This document shows, piece after piece, positions 36,625 to 46,169 of a DNA stretch of 64,000 nucleotides. The notes beneath the pieces are model-generated. The model searched no databases and had not been told where the DNA came from. It was given only the letters and a program-made list of their open reading frames with translations. Position numbers and translations under genes: made by a program. Within the stretch, counting starts at the first letter, position 1. Every line of letters starts with the position of its first letter. Source of the DNA: DASQZT01 sp963728965 (GTDB lineage Bacteria; Acidobacteriota; Terriglobia; Bryobacterales; Bryobacteraceae); NCBI GenBank assembly GCA_963728965.1, contig CAVSMH010000006.1:1178001-1242000 (forward strand), in the 5' to 3' direction.

Positions 36625-39600
36625 TTAAAATTCAAACTTCAGCGCAAATTGCAGATCGCGGCTGTCGTTGTTGGTGGAAGTGATCTGGCCCACTGTGGGC
36701 CCCCCGATCGACGCGTTCGGGAAGCCGAAAAAGGGCGTGTTCGTCAGGTTGAACGTGTCCAGGCGGAACTGCACGTTGTACCGCTCGCGAATCCGGTTGT
36801 TCTTCACGAACGAAGCGTCCAGGTTCACCTGCCCCGGCCCGTAGAGAACCCCGCGGCCGACGTTGCCGAACGTGTTGGGCGCCGGCGCCGCGAAATCGCT
36901 CGCGTTGAACCACCGCGCGCGGTCCGGGTTCGCCAGCGTGCCCGGCCCGATCCGGTTGGGCCAACTGGGCGCTCCATTATTCACTCCCGTGGCCAGCGAA
37001 AGCGAGAACGGCCGGCCGGTGGACATCGTGGTGATGCCGCTCACCGTCCATCCCCCCGCGATCCAGCGCAGCGGTCCGCTGCTCACCCACCGCTTGCCTT
37101 TGCCGAAGGGCAGCTCGTACACGTAATTGCCCACGAAGCGGTGCTTCACGTCGAACCCCGACGGCCCGCGTCCTGCTTTCAGGTTGGTCACCGTCTGCGG
37201 ATTTCCCACCGACCCGCCGCCGCTCGCCGCCGACCCGCCGTAGTCCAGGTTCTTCGCGAACGTGTAGGCCGCCAGGAATTGCAGGCCCGACGAGAACCGC
37301 TTCTCCAGCTTGGCCGACAGGCCGTTGTACACCGACGAATTCCGCGGGTCGAAGATGGTCATGCTGCTGATGTTCGACAGCGGCTGCAACAGCCGCCGCG
37401 ATTGCGTGCTGCCTGTCCCCGGTTGCGTCTCGTTGGGATTCCAGCCGTACGTCAGGTGGCTGCTATGGCTCCCCGCATACGCGATTTCCGCCAGCATGGT
37501 CGGGCCGAGCTGCCGCTCGATGTTGAAATTCCAGGTCATCATCGATGGCGTCTGGTTGGCGAACGAGTGCCCCAGAATTCCCACCGGGTTCGCGTTCAGC
37601 TCCGCCGTAGTCAGCGGCTTCACCGGATTGATGGCCGGGAAGGGGTTGTTGATCGTCGCCATGTTCGTCCAGTTGGTCGGGTTCACCGCGATGTTGCCGA
37701 AGGGCGTCTGCGAAATAACGTAGGGCACCTGCTCTCCGAGCATGTTCGAACCCGAGGGCAGTACCGGGAAATACGTGATCGCGTAGCCCGAACGGATGAC
37801 GGTCTTGCCATTGCCCTGCACGTCGTACGCCATCCCGATGCGCGGACCGATGTTGCCGGTGCGCGTCTGCTTTCCGGCCGTCTCGGATATGCCGTTCTCG
37901 CCCGCATAGGCCAGCCGCAGGTTGGTCATATCGAAGTTGACGATGCGATTGCGGATCTCCTTGTCCGGCACGAACAGGTCATAGCGCACGCCCAGGTTGA
38001 GCATCAATCGCGGCGCCACCTTCCAGTCGTCCTGCACGTACAGGCTGTGATCCTGGTTGGTGGTGTAGTAGGGCTCCAGCAGAATGCTGCGCCCGCCGCC
38101 CCCGCTGATGTACCCGACCAGCATGGTGGCCAGTCCGGTTCCCTGCGAATTGGTGACCGGGTCGTTCGTGAAGTTGCGGCCGAAAGTCATGTCGCCGCGC
38201 GGACCGCCTCCCGGAGGCCCGGTGTACGTCGACGTCATCCGGCGCACATATCGATATCCGATTTTGAGCTGGTGCCGGCCCAGCGTCCAAGCCACCGCGT
38301 CCTCTGCCTGCCAGTGCGTCTCCCGCGGATTCGCCGGCAGGAAGCTGGGCCCGCCGCTCAGGCCGGTAAAATCGGTCACGTTGATGTTCGGCATCCCCGA
38401 ACTGTACTGCGAGATGTTCACGCCCTGGATGCCCAGCGCCGTGGCCGGCTGGTGGCCGAAATCCGATTGCCGCGTGAACGGATTGGTGCGCGCGAATCCG
38501 CCGCGGAACTCGTTTACCATGTTGGCGCGAAACACGTGCGCCTCGTTGATGGCCATGCCCTGCGTCGTCAGGTTCGTCACCTGCGTGCCCGCCACGTACG
38601 GGCCCAGGTCGTATTTCGACCGCACTGCTTCCGGCGTCGGCAGGCAGCAGTTGGCCTGCCCCTGCGGGGCGTTCAGCCGGTACGTCTCGTAGCTGTAGCG
38701 CACGAACAGCGAATCGGCGTTGGACAGCCGGTGGTCGATTCGGGTGTTGAACCCGTCGTCGCTGGTGGCCCGCGGAATGCCAATCGTGAAGTTGTTGAAG
38801 TTGCCCGGCGCGGTGGGCAGCGGGTAGATGCTGGCCACGTTCAGCGCCACCGGATTGATGCGCGCCAAGGGGATGAGGTTCCCCGCGAACGGATCCCGCA
38901 GATATTGCGGATTGCTGCTGCTGACCCCCTTGCTCGAATCGTAGTTCGGGTTCAGGCGAGTGGTCAATGGATCGTAGATCGAGATCAGCTTGCCTGAAGT
39001 GTCCGTGAAGTTGCTGAAGTTCCCCGTGCGCGTCTCCGCCGTGGGCACGGTGTTGACCGTGGTCTGCCCCTTCCGCTCGCGCAGCCCGAAATAGTCCATG
39101 AAGAAGAACGTCCGGTTCTTGCCGTTGTACACTTTCGGGATGTACACCGGGCCGCCGGCGGCCGCGCCGAACTGGTTGCGCCGGTAGGCCGGCTTCACCT
39201 GCGGCGGCGCGTTGAAGTAGTTGCGCGCGTCCAGCTTTTCATTCCGCAGAAACTCGAACAGCGTCCCGTGCAGGTCGTTGCTGCCCGATTTCGTCGAAAC
39301 CGAAACCACTCCCGCCCCCCGGCCGAACTCGGCCGAGAAGGTGCCCGTCAGCACCTTGAACTCGCGTACCGATTCGATGGAGGGCTGCACGATCACCGTG
39401 TTGAACGTGTATTCGTTGTTGTCGATTCCGTCCACCAGCCAGGCGTTGCTGTTGGCCTGGCTGCCGAGCGCATTGAAATTCGACGCCGCCCGCGGGTTGA
39501 ACGAGCTCGATCCGGACAGATTCTCGCCCTGCTGCCCCGGCGTCACGTTGGGCGCGAGATAAACCAGTTGGGCGAAGTTCCGGCCGTTCAGCGGCAATTC

Positions 39601-40017
39601 GCGCACGGCATGTTCCGTAATCACCTGGCCCAATTCGGCGGTTTCGGAGCGCACCAGGGGAGCCGCTGCCGTCACTTCCACCGTCTCGCTCAGCGCGCCT
39701 ACCTGCAAGGTGAAATCGATTCGCGCCTTCTGGTCCACCTGCAGTTCGAATCCCTGGCTGGCCTGCTTGCGGAAGCCCGCCTTTTCGACCGAAACCTGGT
39801 AGTTCCCGGGAATCAGGAATGGAGCATAGAACGAACCGTTCTCATCGGTCTGATAACTCTGCTCGGTTCCCTTGGAAACTTCCTTGATCGTGATGGCGGC
39901 GCCCGCTACCGAGGCTCCGCTCGAATCCACCACGCGGCCCAGGATGGTCCCGGTCGTAACCTGCGCGCGGACAAAACAACCGGCTGCCAACAATAGCAGG
40001 GCGGCATACTTAAGCAT
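36625..40017 (-). CDS. Oar-like TonB-dependent outer-membrane receptor with carboxypeptidase-regulatory domain
   Basis: A 1130-residue outer-membrane protein. A signal peptide (LLLLAAGCFVRAQ) leads to a carboxypeptidase-regulatory beta-sandwich (GTILGRVVDSSGASVAGAAITI through YQVSVEKAGFRK). A plug-like region follows (VRELPLNGRNFAQLVYL, NSNAWLVDGIDNNEY), then a long beta-barrel. It ends in Phe (LQFALKFEF), as needed for barrel insertion. AGGAG precedes the ATG at 40,017. This family is greatly expanded in Solibacter-like acidobacteria and is thought to import plant or microbial polysaccharide fragments. The exact ligand is unknown. Confidence 0.9.
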   Translation of the reverse strand: MLKYAALLLLAAGCFVRAQVTTGTILGRVVDSSGASVAGAAITIKEVSKGTEQSYQTDENGSFYAPFLIPGNYQVSVEKAGFRKQASQGFELQVDQKARIDFTLQVGALSETVEVTAAAPLVRSETAELGQVITEHAVRELPLNGRNFAQLVYLAPNVTPGQQGENLSGSSSFNPRAASNFNALGSQANSNAWLVDGIDNNEYTFNTVIVQPSIESVREFKVLTGTFSAEFGRGAGVVSVSTKSGSNDLHGTLFEFLRNEKLDARNYFNAPPQVKPAYRRNQFGAAAGGPVYIPKVYNGKNRTFFFMDYFGLRERKGQTTVNTVPTAETRTGNFSNFTDTSGKLISIYDPLTTRLNPNYDSSKGVSSSNPQYLRDPFAGNLIPLARINPVALNVASIYPLPTAPGNFNNFTIGIPRATSDDGFNTRIDHRLSNADSLFVRYSYETYRLNAPQGQANCCLPTPEAVRSKYDLGPYVAGTQVTNLTTQGMAINEAHVFRANMVNEFRGGFARTNPFTRQSDFGHQPATALGIQGVNISQYSSGMPNINVTDFTGLSGGPSFLPANPRETHWQAEDAVAWTLGRHQLKIGYRYVRRMTSTYTGPPGGGPRGDMTFGRNFTNDPVTNSQGTGLATMLVGYISGGGGRSILLEPYYTTNQDHSLYVQDDWKVAPRLMLNLGVRYDLFVPDKEIRNRIVNFDMTNLRLAYAGENGISETAGKQTRTGNIGPRIGMAYDVQGNGKTVIRSGYAITYFPVLPSGSNMLGEQVPYVISQTPFGNIAVNPTNWTNMATINNPFPAINPVKPLTTAELNANPVGILGHSFANQTPSMMTWNFNIERQLGPTMLAEIAYAGSHSSHLTYGWNPNETQPGTGSTQSRRLLQPLSNISSMTIFDPRNSSVYNGLSAKLEKRFSSGLQFLAAYTFAKNLDYGGSAASGGGSVGNPQTVTNLKAGRGPSGFDVKHRFVGNYVYELPFGKGKRWVSSGPLRWIAGGWTVSGITTMSTGRPFSLSLATGVNNGAPSWPNRIGPGTLANPDRARWFNASDFAAPAPNTFGNVGRGVLYGPGQVNLDASFVKNNRIRERYNVQFRLDTFNLTNTPFFGFPNASIGGPTVGQITSTNNDSRDLQFALKFEF

Positions 40018-40180
40018 CGGATACTCTCCTGACACGGATGGGGAGAGGTACACCCACCTCTCCTTCGGCGAACTAATCCTCGTTCTAAAGGGGATGTTGC
40101 ACCCATTCAGGTCTGAAAGTCAACAAAAAAAGTCCCCGGCTCCCCCGGCAGGACCCGGTCGGCATAAACTGAATGACGTC

Positions 40181-41092
40181 ATGACTCGACGAAATCTGTT
40201 CCGGGCGGGCTCGGCGCTGGCCGCGCTTCCCGCGCGCGCCGCCGCCACGCGGGTCCGGCTGGGAGGGCCGGTTTTCCTGAAATCGGACGATCCTCCGGCC
40301 CTGGCCCGGGAACATCGTCGCCTGGGCTACAGCGCCGCCTACTGCCCCAACGTCACCCTGAAGGATGCCGCCCGCATCGCCGCCATCGAAAAGGCGTTTG
40401 CCGCCGAAAACGTGCTGATCGCCGAAGTCGGCGCCTGGAAGAACATCCTCGATCCCGACCCCGCCAAACGCAAGGAAAACCTCGAATATGTGGTGGAACG
40501 TTGCGCCCTCGCCGACGCCGTGGGCGCCCGCTGCTGCGTGGATATCGCCGGGTCCTACAACCCGCAGATCTGGTACGGCATGCATCCGAAAAACCTGTCG
40601 CGGGAGTTCTTCGACGCCACGGTCGAAAACTGCCGCCGCATCCTGAACTCCGTCAAGCCGAAACGCACCCGCTTTACCGTGGAAATGATGCCCTGGAGCC
40701 TGCCCGATGGCCCCGATGCCTACCTGGAACTGATTCGCGCCGTGGCCAACCCGGCCTTCGGCGTGCATCTCGACGTCTGCAACATCATCAACAGCCCCGC
40801 CCGCTTCTACCACAACGCTGAAGTCATCCGCGAGTGTTTCGCCAAACTCGGCCGCTGGATCGTTTCCTGCCACGCCAAGGACCTCGCGTGGGTGCCCGAG
40901 TACAATGTGCATTTTCTGGAGGTGGTGCCGGGCCGGGGACAGATCAGCTACCAGGCCTACCTGACGGAACTGGCCCGGTTGGAGGTGGATGCCCCCCTGA
41001 TGCTCGAACACCTGAAGTCTCCCGAGGAATACGACGAAGGCCGCCGCCATATTCAGAGCGTGGCGGCGGAAGCCCGAGTCGCTTTTGTCTGA
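40181..41092 (+). CDS. Sugar-phosphate isomerase/epimerase-like TIM-barrel protein, exported
   Basis: A 303-residue AP-endonuclease-2-type TIM barrel. A twin-arginine N-terminus (MTRRNLFRAGSALAALPARAAA) suggests Tat export. Metal-ligand positions are plausible in RFTVEMMPW (Glu), GVHLDVCNI (His, Asp), VSCHAKDL (His, Asp) and LMLEHL (Glu). It heads a set of three same-strand genes, with a beta-propeller protein and a Gfo/Idh/MocA oxidoreductase, pointing to sugar or polyol metabolism. Only a family-level function can be given. Confidence 0.85.
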   Translation: MTRRNLFRAGSALAALPARAAATRVRLGGPVFLKSDDPPALAREHRRLGYSAAYCPNVTLKDAARIAAIEKAFAAENVLIAEVGAWKNILDPDPAKRKENLEYVVERCALADAVGARCCVDIAGSYNPQIWYGMHPKNLSREFFDATVENCRRILNSVKPKRTRFTVEMMPWSLPDGPDAYLELIRAVANPAFGVHLDVCNIINSPARFYHNAEVIRECFAKLGRWIVSCHAKDLAWVPEYNVHFLEVVPGRGQISYQAYLTELARLEVDAPLMLEHLKSPEEYDEGRRHIQSVAAEARVAFV

Positions 41093-41114
41093 CGTGATTT
41101 TGCGAGAGGTGATG

Positions 41115-42125
41115 ATGAAAGCCATTGCGATTGCCCTTCTGTGCGCACTTCCCCTGGCCGCCCAGCGAAAGCCCGGCAGCCAGTTGGACCACCTTCCCGG
41201 CAACATCGAGATGCTGACCTATTTCGGCGAACGGGCCGACATTTCGCCGGACAACCGGAGCATCGCCTTCATGGCCAAGAGCTTCGGCGATGCCATGGTC
41301 ATCGACCTCGAAACCCGCATCATCCGCTGTCTGACCTGCAACGTCCCCGGAGCCGTATTTCTGCGCGTGATGCATCTTCCCACCGGCGACTACATGCTGA
41401 TCGGCCCGCAGCGCTTCGAAGACATCCGCTCCAGCCGCAGCCGCGACAACGAGTTGTGGTTCCTCGCCAAAGCACGCGGCTCGAAGCCCGTGAAGTTCGG
41501 CCAGAAGATGAGCGAAGGCATGGCCATTTCGAAGAAATCCATGAAGGTTTCGTTTTCCCAGACTCACGATCAGGCGCCCGACCTCGCGCCCGGCGCCTCC
41601 CGTCTGATCGTCGCCGATGTGGACGTGTCGGGCGGCGCCCCCAGGCTGGCCAATCCGAAGGTCGTCTACGAGAGCAAAGACCGGAGCTGCGTGCTCGAGG
41701 CCCAGGACTTTTACGACAACGATTCCAAGATGACGTTCACCTGCTACCAGCCGCAGGGGCTGGCAGCGGTGATGGGAATCGACCTCAAGACCGGACAGGT
41801 GACCGATTTTTCCAAAGCGCCGGGAACTTACAACGAAGTCGAGGGCATCTTTCCGGACGGGCAGTACACCTGCGTGGAGGGCGACCGCCAGGTCGCCGCG
41901 CTCGGCGGCAGGCACGGCAGCGGCAATATCGATATCTGGAAACTGAAGCTCGATGGCACCGGCAAGGACTTCGTGCGCCTCACCCATTTTAACGATTACG
42001 AAGCCGGCAAGGCGTCCAACCCGGTGGTTTCGACCGACGGACGTTTCATGGCGTTTCAGACCGCCAAGACCACCGACCCGGCGGGCGTGGGCTACGGCAT
42101 CCTGCTCTACTGGTTCCACAAGTGA
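41115..42125 (+). CDS. Exported PD40/TolB-like beta-propeller protein
   Basis: A 336-residue protein with a signal peptide (MKAIAIALLCALPLAAQ). The mature protein shows repeated propeller-blade motifs (ADISPDNRSIAFMAKS, GIFPDGQYTCVEG, NPVVSTDGRFMAFQT) of the WD40-like/TolB type. GAGAGG five bases upstream favours the second of two adjacent ATGs. The stop overlaps the GTG of the next gene, so it is coupled to the oxidoreductase. It may bind an oligosaccharide or act as a lyase-like propeller; no catalytic motif is certain. Confidence 0.78.
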   Translation: MKAIAIALLCALPLAAQRKPGSQLDHLPGNIEMLTYFGERADISPDNRSIAFMAKSFGDAMVIDLETRIIRCLTCNVPGAVFLRVMHLPTGDYMLIGPQRFEDIRSSRSRDNELWFLAKARGSKPVKFGQKMSEGMAISKKSMKVSFSQTHDQAPDLAPGASRLIVADVDVSGGAPRLANPKVVYESKDRSCVLEAQDFYDNDSKMTFTCYQPQGLAAVMGIDLKTGQVTDFSKAPGTYNEVEGIFPDGQYTCVEGDRQVAALGGRHGSGNIDIWKLKLDGTGKDFVRLTHFNDYEAGKASNPVVSTDGRFMAFQTAKTTDPAGVGYGILLYWFHK

Positions 42126-43165
42126 AGACGGCCCTGGTAGGGTACGGCTTCGCCGGTAAGACCCTCCACGCGCCCCTGATCCGCAGCGTGCCCGGACTCG
42201 AACTCATCACCGTGGTCTCCAGCCATCCGGAGAAGGTGAAGGCCGACCTGCCGGAGGTCGCCGTGGCAGCTTCGCCGCTTGCGGCGTTCGCCGATTCCGC
42301 CGTGGAGTTGGTGGTGATCGCCACCCCCAACGATACCCATTTCGACCTCGCCCGGCGCGCGCTCGAGGCCGGCAAGCACGTGGTCGTCGATAAGCCGTTC
42401 ACCACCACAGTCGCCGAAGCCGTGAAGTTGATCGCCGTCTCCGCGGCCGCCGGACGCCTCCTCTCCGTCTTTCACAGCCGGCGCTGGGACGCCGATTTCC
42501 TGACCGTGCGCCAGGTGATTGCTTCGGGCCAACTCGGCCCGGTGATGCATTTCGAGTCGCACTACGACCGCTATCGGCCCCAGGTGCGGCCCCGCTGGCG
42601 GGAGCGGGCGGGGAAGGGCAGCGGGATCTGGTTCGACCTCGGCTCGCACCTCGTGGACCAGGCGCTGGAGATCTTCGGTATGCCCCAAGCCGTCTATGCC
42701 GATCTCGCCATGCAGCGGGACCGGGCCGAGGCAGTGGATTATTTCCACGTGCTCATGCGCTACGGGAATCGCCGCGTGGTGTTGCACGGCAGCAACCTCT
42801 TCGTGGATTCCTCGCGACGATTCGAAGTGCATGGCACCCTGGGGAGTTACACCAAGCGCGGCATGGACCCGCAGGAGCCCGCCTTGCGGCGCGGCGAGTC
42901 TCCCGGCGCTCCCGGATGGGGAGTCGATCCCGAGCATGGCTGGCTGCATCGGCCCGAGGCCGTCCGCCCGGTGCCCACCCTTCCCGGCGACTGGCGTGAC
43001 TACTACCGCGGCATCGTTCGCTCGATCCACGAGGGGGCCCCGAACCCGGTCTCCCCGTTTGCCGCCCTCGCCGTCGTGGCCGTGCTGGAAGCAGCCTGCC
43101 AAAGCGCCGCGCGCGCCACGGAGGTTACTATCCGTTCCACGTCGGGCGGATCGGCGCCGCTCTGA
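42122..43165 (+). CDS. Gfo/Idh/MocA-family oxidoreductase
   Basis: A 347-residue NAD(P)-dependent dehydrogenase. The N-terminal Rossmann motif ALVGYGFAGKTLHAPL and the family EKP-like motif in VVVDKPFTTT (catalytic Lys) are visible, with the second-domain residues GIWFDLGSHLVDQAL (Asp, His). It most resembles the YdgJ-like branch acting on sugars or inositols. It begins at a GTG that overlaps the stop of the propeller gene (GTGA) and lacks an export signal, so acts in the cytoplasm. Confidence 0.88.
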   Translation: MKTALVGYGFAGKTLHAPLIRSVPGLELITVVSSHPEKVKADLPEVAVAASPLAAFADSAVELVVIATPNDTHFDLARRALEAGKHVVVDKPFTTTVAEAVKLIAVSAAAGRLLSVFHSRRWDADFLTVRQVIASGQLGPVMHFESHYDRYRPQVRPRWRERAGKGSGIWFDLGSHLVDQALEIFGMPQAVYADLAMQRDRAEAVDYFHVLMRYGNRRVVLHGSNLFVDSSRRFEVHGTLGSYTKRGMDPQEPALRRGESPGAPGWGVDPEHGWLHRPEAVRPVPTLPGDWRDYYRGIVRSIHEGAPNPVSPFAALAVVAVLEAACQSAARATEVTIRSTSGGSAPL

Positions 43166-43191
43166 CTCCCGGTCATACGGACGCCCCTATC

Positions 43192-43314
43192 TCACAAATA
43201 CGCCCGGATCTTCCGGATCAATCGCTGGTACACCACCGGCTTGATTTCGTAGGCGTCGCACCCGGCATCCTTGGCCCGCGCTACGTCCTCGGACAGCGTA
43301 TGGGCGCCACCACC
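43192..43314 (-). pseudogene. C-terminal fossil of a response-regulator receiver domain
   Basis: On the minus strand a continuous 40-codon stretch ends at a TGA at 43,192-43,194. It reads AHTLSEDVARAKDAGCDAY followed by EIKPVVYQRLIRKIRAYL. This is the beta4-alpha5 end of a receiver domain, including the conserved Lys-Pro. The first two thirds, with the phospho-acceptor Asp, are missing. It starts in a different frame immediately downstream of the stop of the CHASE-PAS kinase gene, so it is probably the remnant of a receiver once fused to or next to that kinase. Confidence 0.7.
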
Positions 43315-43333
43315 AATATCAATCCCATGTATG

Positions 43334-45961
43334 CTATCCGTTTTCTGGTGCGGCCGCCGCGATTTCCGGCCCCTCGATACCCTCCGCCGTGCCGATAGGG
43401 AGGCGAAGCGTGAACGTGGAGCCCTCCCCGATCGTGCTTTCGACCGTAATGTCGCCGCCCATCAGGCGGCTCAGCCTCCGGCTGATCGCCAGGCCCAGCC
43501 CGGTGCCTCCGTATTTTCTGGCGCTCGAAGAGTCTACCTGCGTGAAGTAACTGAACAGCTTGTCCAAATCCTCGGGTTTGATCCCGATGCCCGTGTCAAT
43601 GACCCGCACTTGGTACCACTTACCATCCGCGTTGCCCTCCACCCGCACCCTTCCGTCGTGAGTGAACTTGCACGCGTTTCCCATCAGGTTGAAGAGGCAT
43701 TGTCCAATGCGCACCGTGTCTCCGTACAAGGTGGCCGCCTCGCACGCCACTTGAACCTCGACCCGGTTCCGGAAGGCGAGCGGCTCCAGACTTCGCGCGA
43801 CCTCCTGCATCAAAGCGGCGATTTCGAAGGTATCCGGCCGTAGTTCGATCTTCCCGGCCTCGATCTTCGAAAAGTCCATGACGTCGCCGATCAGCGCGAG
43901 AAGGTGAGTGCCGGCACGCCGGATTCTCTGAATGTCTCGGGTCCACTCATCCATTCCCCGATCCTTCATCTCCACTTCCAGAAGCTCGGCGAAACCGAGA
44001 ATGGCGTTGAGCGGCGTCCGCAATTCGTGACTCATCGTCGCCAGAAACAGGCTCTTGGCACGATTGGCCGATTCGGCGGGTTCCCGCGCCTGAATCAACT
44101 CCGCCTCGTAGCGCTTTCGCTCCGTAATCTCTTCCGCCACTCCCACCACTCGAATCACTTCCTCCGCCTCATTGCGTATGGCAAAAGCCCGGTCGCGGAT
44201 CCATTTCTCCTTCCCGCCGGGAGTGCGAATGCGATATTCCGATTCGACTGATTCACCCCGCTTTTGCCGGGCCGACGATAAACTGGCGCGTTCCAGGTCG
44301 TCGGGATGGATCGCCTCCAGCCAGCCCGACGGGTTCTGGTAGAGGCTTTCGCAAGTCCTCCCCCAGACTTGCTCGTAGGCCGGGCTGACAGAGAGCAACT
44401 TGCCGGTGGCCGGACTGACCATCCAGAAGACTTCGCGAATGTTCTCGGCGAGCTGTCGGAACTTCTCCTCGCTGCTGTGCAACGCCTGCTCCGCCTGCTT
44501 GCGTGCGGTGATGTCCCGTATGACGGCCTGAACGTTGGCGCCCTCATCGTCCAGGTACGATGCGCCGGAGATCTCGACGTCAATCACGGTCTCGCCGCCC
44601 ATAATCTGCAATTCGTGTAGCGGCAACTGCATCTGGGTCGAGAATAGACGGCGGCCCACCTCCTCCACCCCGGCGTGCGCTTCGGGCGGCACGAATTCCT
44701 CGAACCTCCGCCCGGCTAACTCCTCGGCGCTGTTGACATGAAACAGCTTCACCGCCGCGTCGTTGGCCGCCAGAATGGCGTGGTCACGGCCCAGCAGAAT
44801 CGCGTCCGGCGATATCTCCAGCAGTTTCCGGTAACGGATCTCATTCTTTTCCGCGATGCTCCTGGCGCGCTCCAGTTTCTCTGCGGCCGCTCGCAGGGCC
44901 GCGGTCCGATCGGCCACCGTCCGTTCGATTGCGTCCTTGCGATTCAGCATCAGGTGGAGGTAGATGACCGAGCAGGCGACCACGATCAGTTCCGCGGCCA
45001 GCACCGACCAACTGCTCCAGCGGACCGGCGAGAAGGCATGCGGAAGCGGATACGCCGCCAACTCCCAGGTTCGCCCTGCCACCGAAACCCTGCGCGTCTC
45101 CACCAGGCCCGGTGGAAGGTCTCCCACGCTGTCGAACCGGGCGCTCCGGGGATACAGCAGTCTCTGCCCGGATCGCGCATCACGATCGAACACCGCCAGG
45201 CCGAGCCCGGTGACGGCGGCGTTCGCGGATGAGTTGTCGACGACGTCTTTCATGCGGAAGACGCCCAGTACGAATCCGGCCAATGCGTCGCGCCTGCTCG
45301 GGATACTCGTGGGATCGGAGTTGCCCCGGTAATATGGACAAAACACCAGGAAGGCGTATTGATCCCCGGTCTCCTGTACCAGGACGACTCGGCCCGTTGC
45401 CGCCATCCGTCCGCTGTCCGCGGCCAGGTGGAGCGCCTCGCGGCGAGTTGCTTCGGAGGTGAGGTCGAGGCCCAGAGCCGATTCGTTGCCCTGGAGCGGC
45501 TCGGCAAAAACTACCGGGAAATACTCCGCCCGTTCCCCTGCTCTCGCCATTCTCCCGTTCGCCATACGGTCGGCGATCTGAAAGGTTCCGAGACCCTCCC
45601 GCCGGGCCGCACGTTCATAGGTGGATCGTAGATGCCCCGGCACTCGCGGAATCCACTCCAACGCCTGAATCGTCCGATCGTGGTCCAGGAGCCTGGCGGC
45701 AAAGATCGCGAACTCCCCTCTCTGCACCTCGTGCGAAGCATCGAAAAATCCGCGCAGTGCCGTGATGTTATCGAGAGTCAGCCGCACGTTGAGCTCCAAC
45801 GCGTCGAACCGTCCATGCGCGACGTCGTGGAAGGCGGCCACGGCGTTTTGATCTTCCAGGCGCCGCAAAGCCGCGAATATGCTCAGGCTCAGCACCAGCG
45901 CTACCACCAGCGCCCCGCCTACTATCAGAAAACGTACCGGTGACTGGATCGTACGGTGCAT
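43334..45961 (-). CDS. CHASE-domain, PAS-containing sensor histidine kinase
   Basis: A membrane kinase of about 875 residues. A first membrane helix (FLIVGGALVVALVLSLSIFAAL) and a second near residue 320 (WSVLAAELIVVACSVIYLHL) flank a periplasmic CHASE sensor domain (LTLDNITALRGFFDAS, ALEWIPRVPGH). Two PAS/PAC domains follow. The kinase core has the phospho-acceptor His in ATMSHELRTPLNAILGFAEL, the N box NLMGNACKFT and DTGIGI. The protein ends shortly after the ATPase domain, and a broken receiver lies just downstream, so it may once have been a hybrid kinase. The start is uncertain (in-frame ATGs at 45,961 and further upstream). Confidence 0.88.
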   Translation of the reverse strand: MHRTIQSPVRFLIVGGALVVALVLSLSIFAALRRLEDQNAVAAFHDVAHGRFDALELNVRLTLDNITALRGFFDASHEVQRGEFAIFAARLLDHDRTIQALEWIPRVPGHLRSTYERAARREGLGTFQIADRMANGRMARAGERAEYFPVVFAEPLQGNESALGLDLTSEATRREALHLAADSGRMAATGRVVLVQETGDQYAFLVFCPYYRGNSDPTSIPSRRDALAGFVLGVFRMKDVVDNSSANAAVTGLGLAVFDRDARSGQRLLYPRSARFDSVGDLPPGLVETRRVSVAGRTWELAAYPLPHAFSPVRWSSWSVLAAELIVVACSVIYLHLMLNRKDAIERTVADRTAALRAAAEKLERARSIAEKNEIRYRKLLEISPDAILLGRDHAILAANDAAVKLFHVNSAEELAGRRFEEFVPPEAHAGVEEVGRRLFSTQMQLPLHELQIMGGETVIDVEISGASYLDDEGANVQAVIRDITARKQAEQALHSSEEKFRQLAENIREVFWMVSPATGKLLSVSPAYEQVWGRTCESLYQNPSGWLEAIHPDDLERASLSSARQKRGESVESEYRIRTPGGKEKWIRDRAFAIRNEAEEVIRVVGVAEEITERKRYEAELIQAREPAESANRAKSLFLATMSHELRTPLNAILGFAELLEVEMKDRGMDEWTRDIQRIRRAGTHLLALIGDVMDFSKIEAGKIELRPDTFEIAALMQEVARSLEPLAFRNRVEVQVACEAATLYGDTVRIGQCLFNLMGNACKFTHDGRVRVEGNADGKWYQVRVIDTGIGIKPEDLDKLFSYFTQVDSSSARKYGGTGLGLAISRRLSRLMGGDITVESTIGEGSTFTLRLPIGTAEGIEGPEIAAAAPENG

Positions 45962-46169
45962 GTCTCCAGGGTTCCGTGTTCGAACGACAGGCCGCATCCG
46001 GCCTCCGTTGCCGCAAGGGAGTCGGCGCTGACCCGTGCGCGGCACCGGCATATCGATCAACTCTGTCTTCTCTTATCGGCTGTCCTGGCCGAATCCTGTA
46101 GCATGCCTGAAGGCGGCCCCGGCAACCGCACCGCCGGGCGCGCCGCGGGGGCGCCACCCGGTGCCGCTC

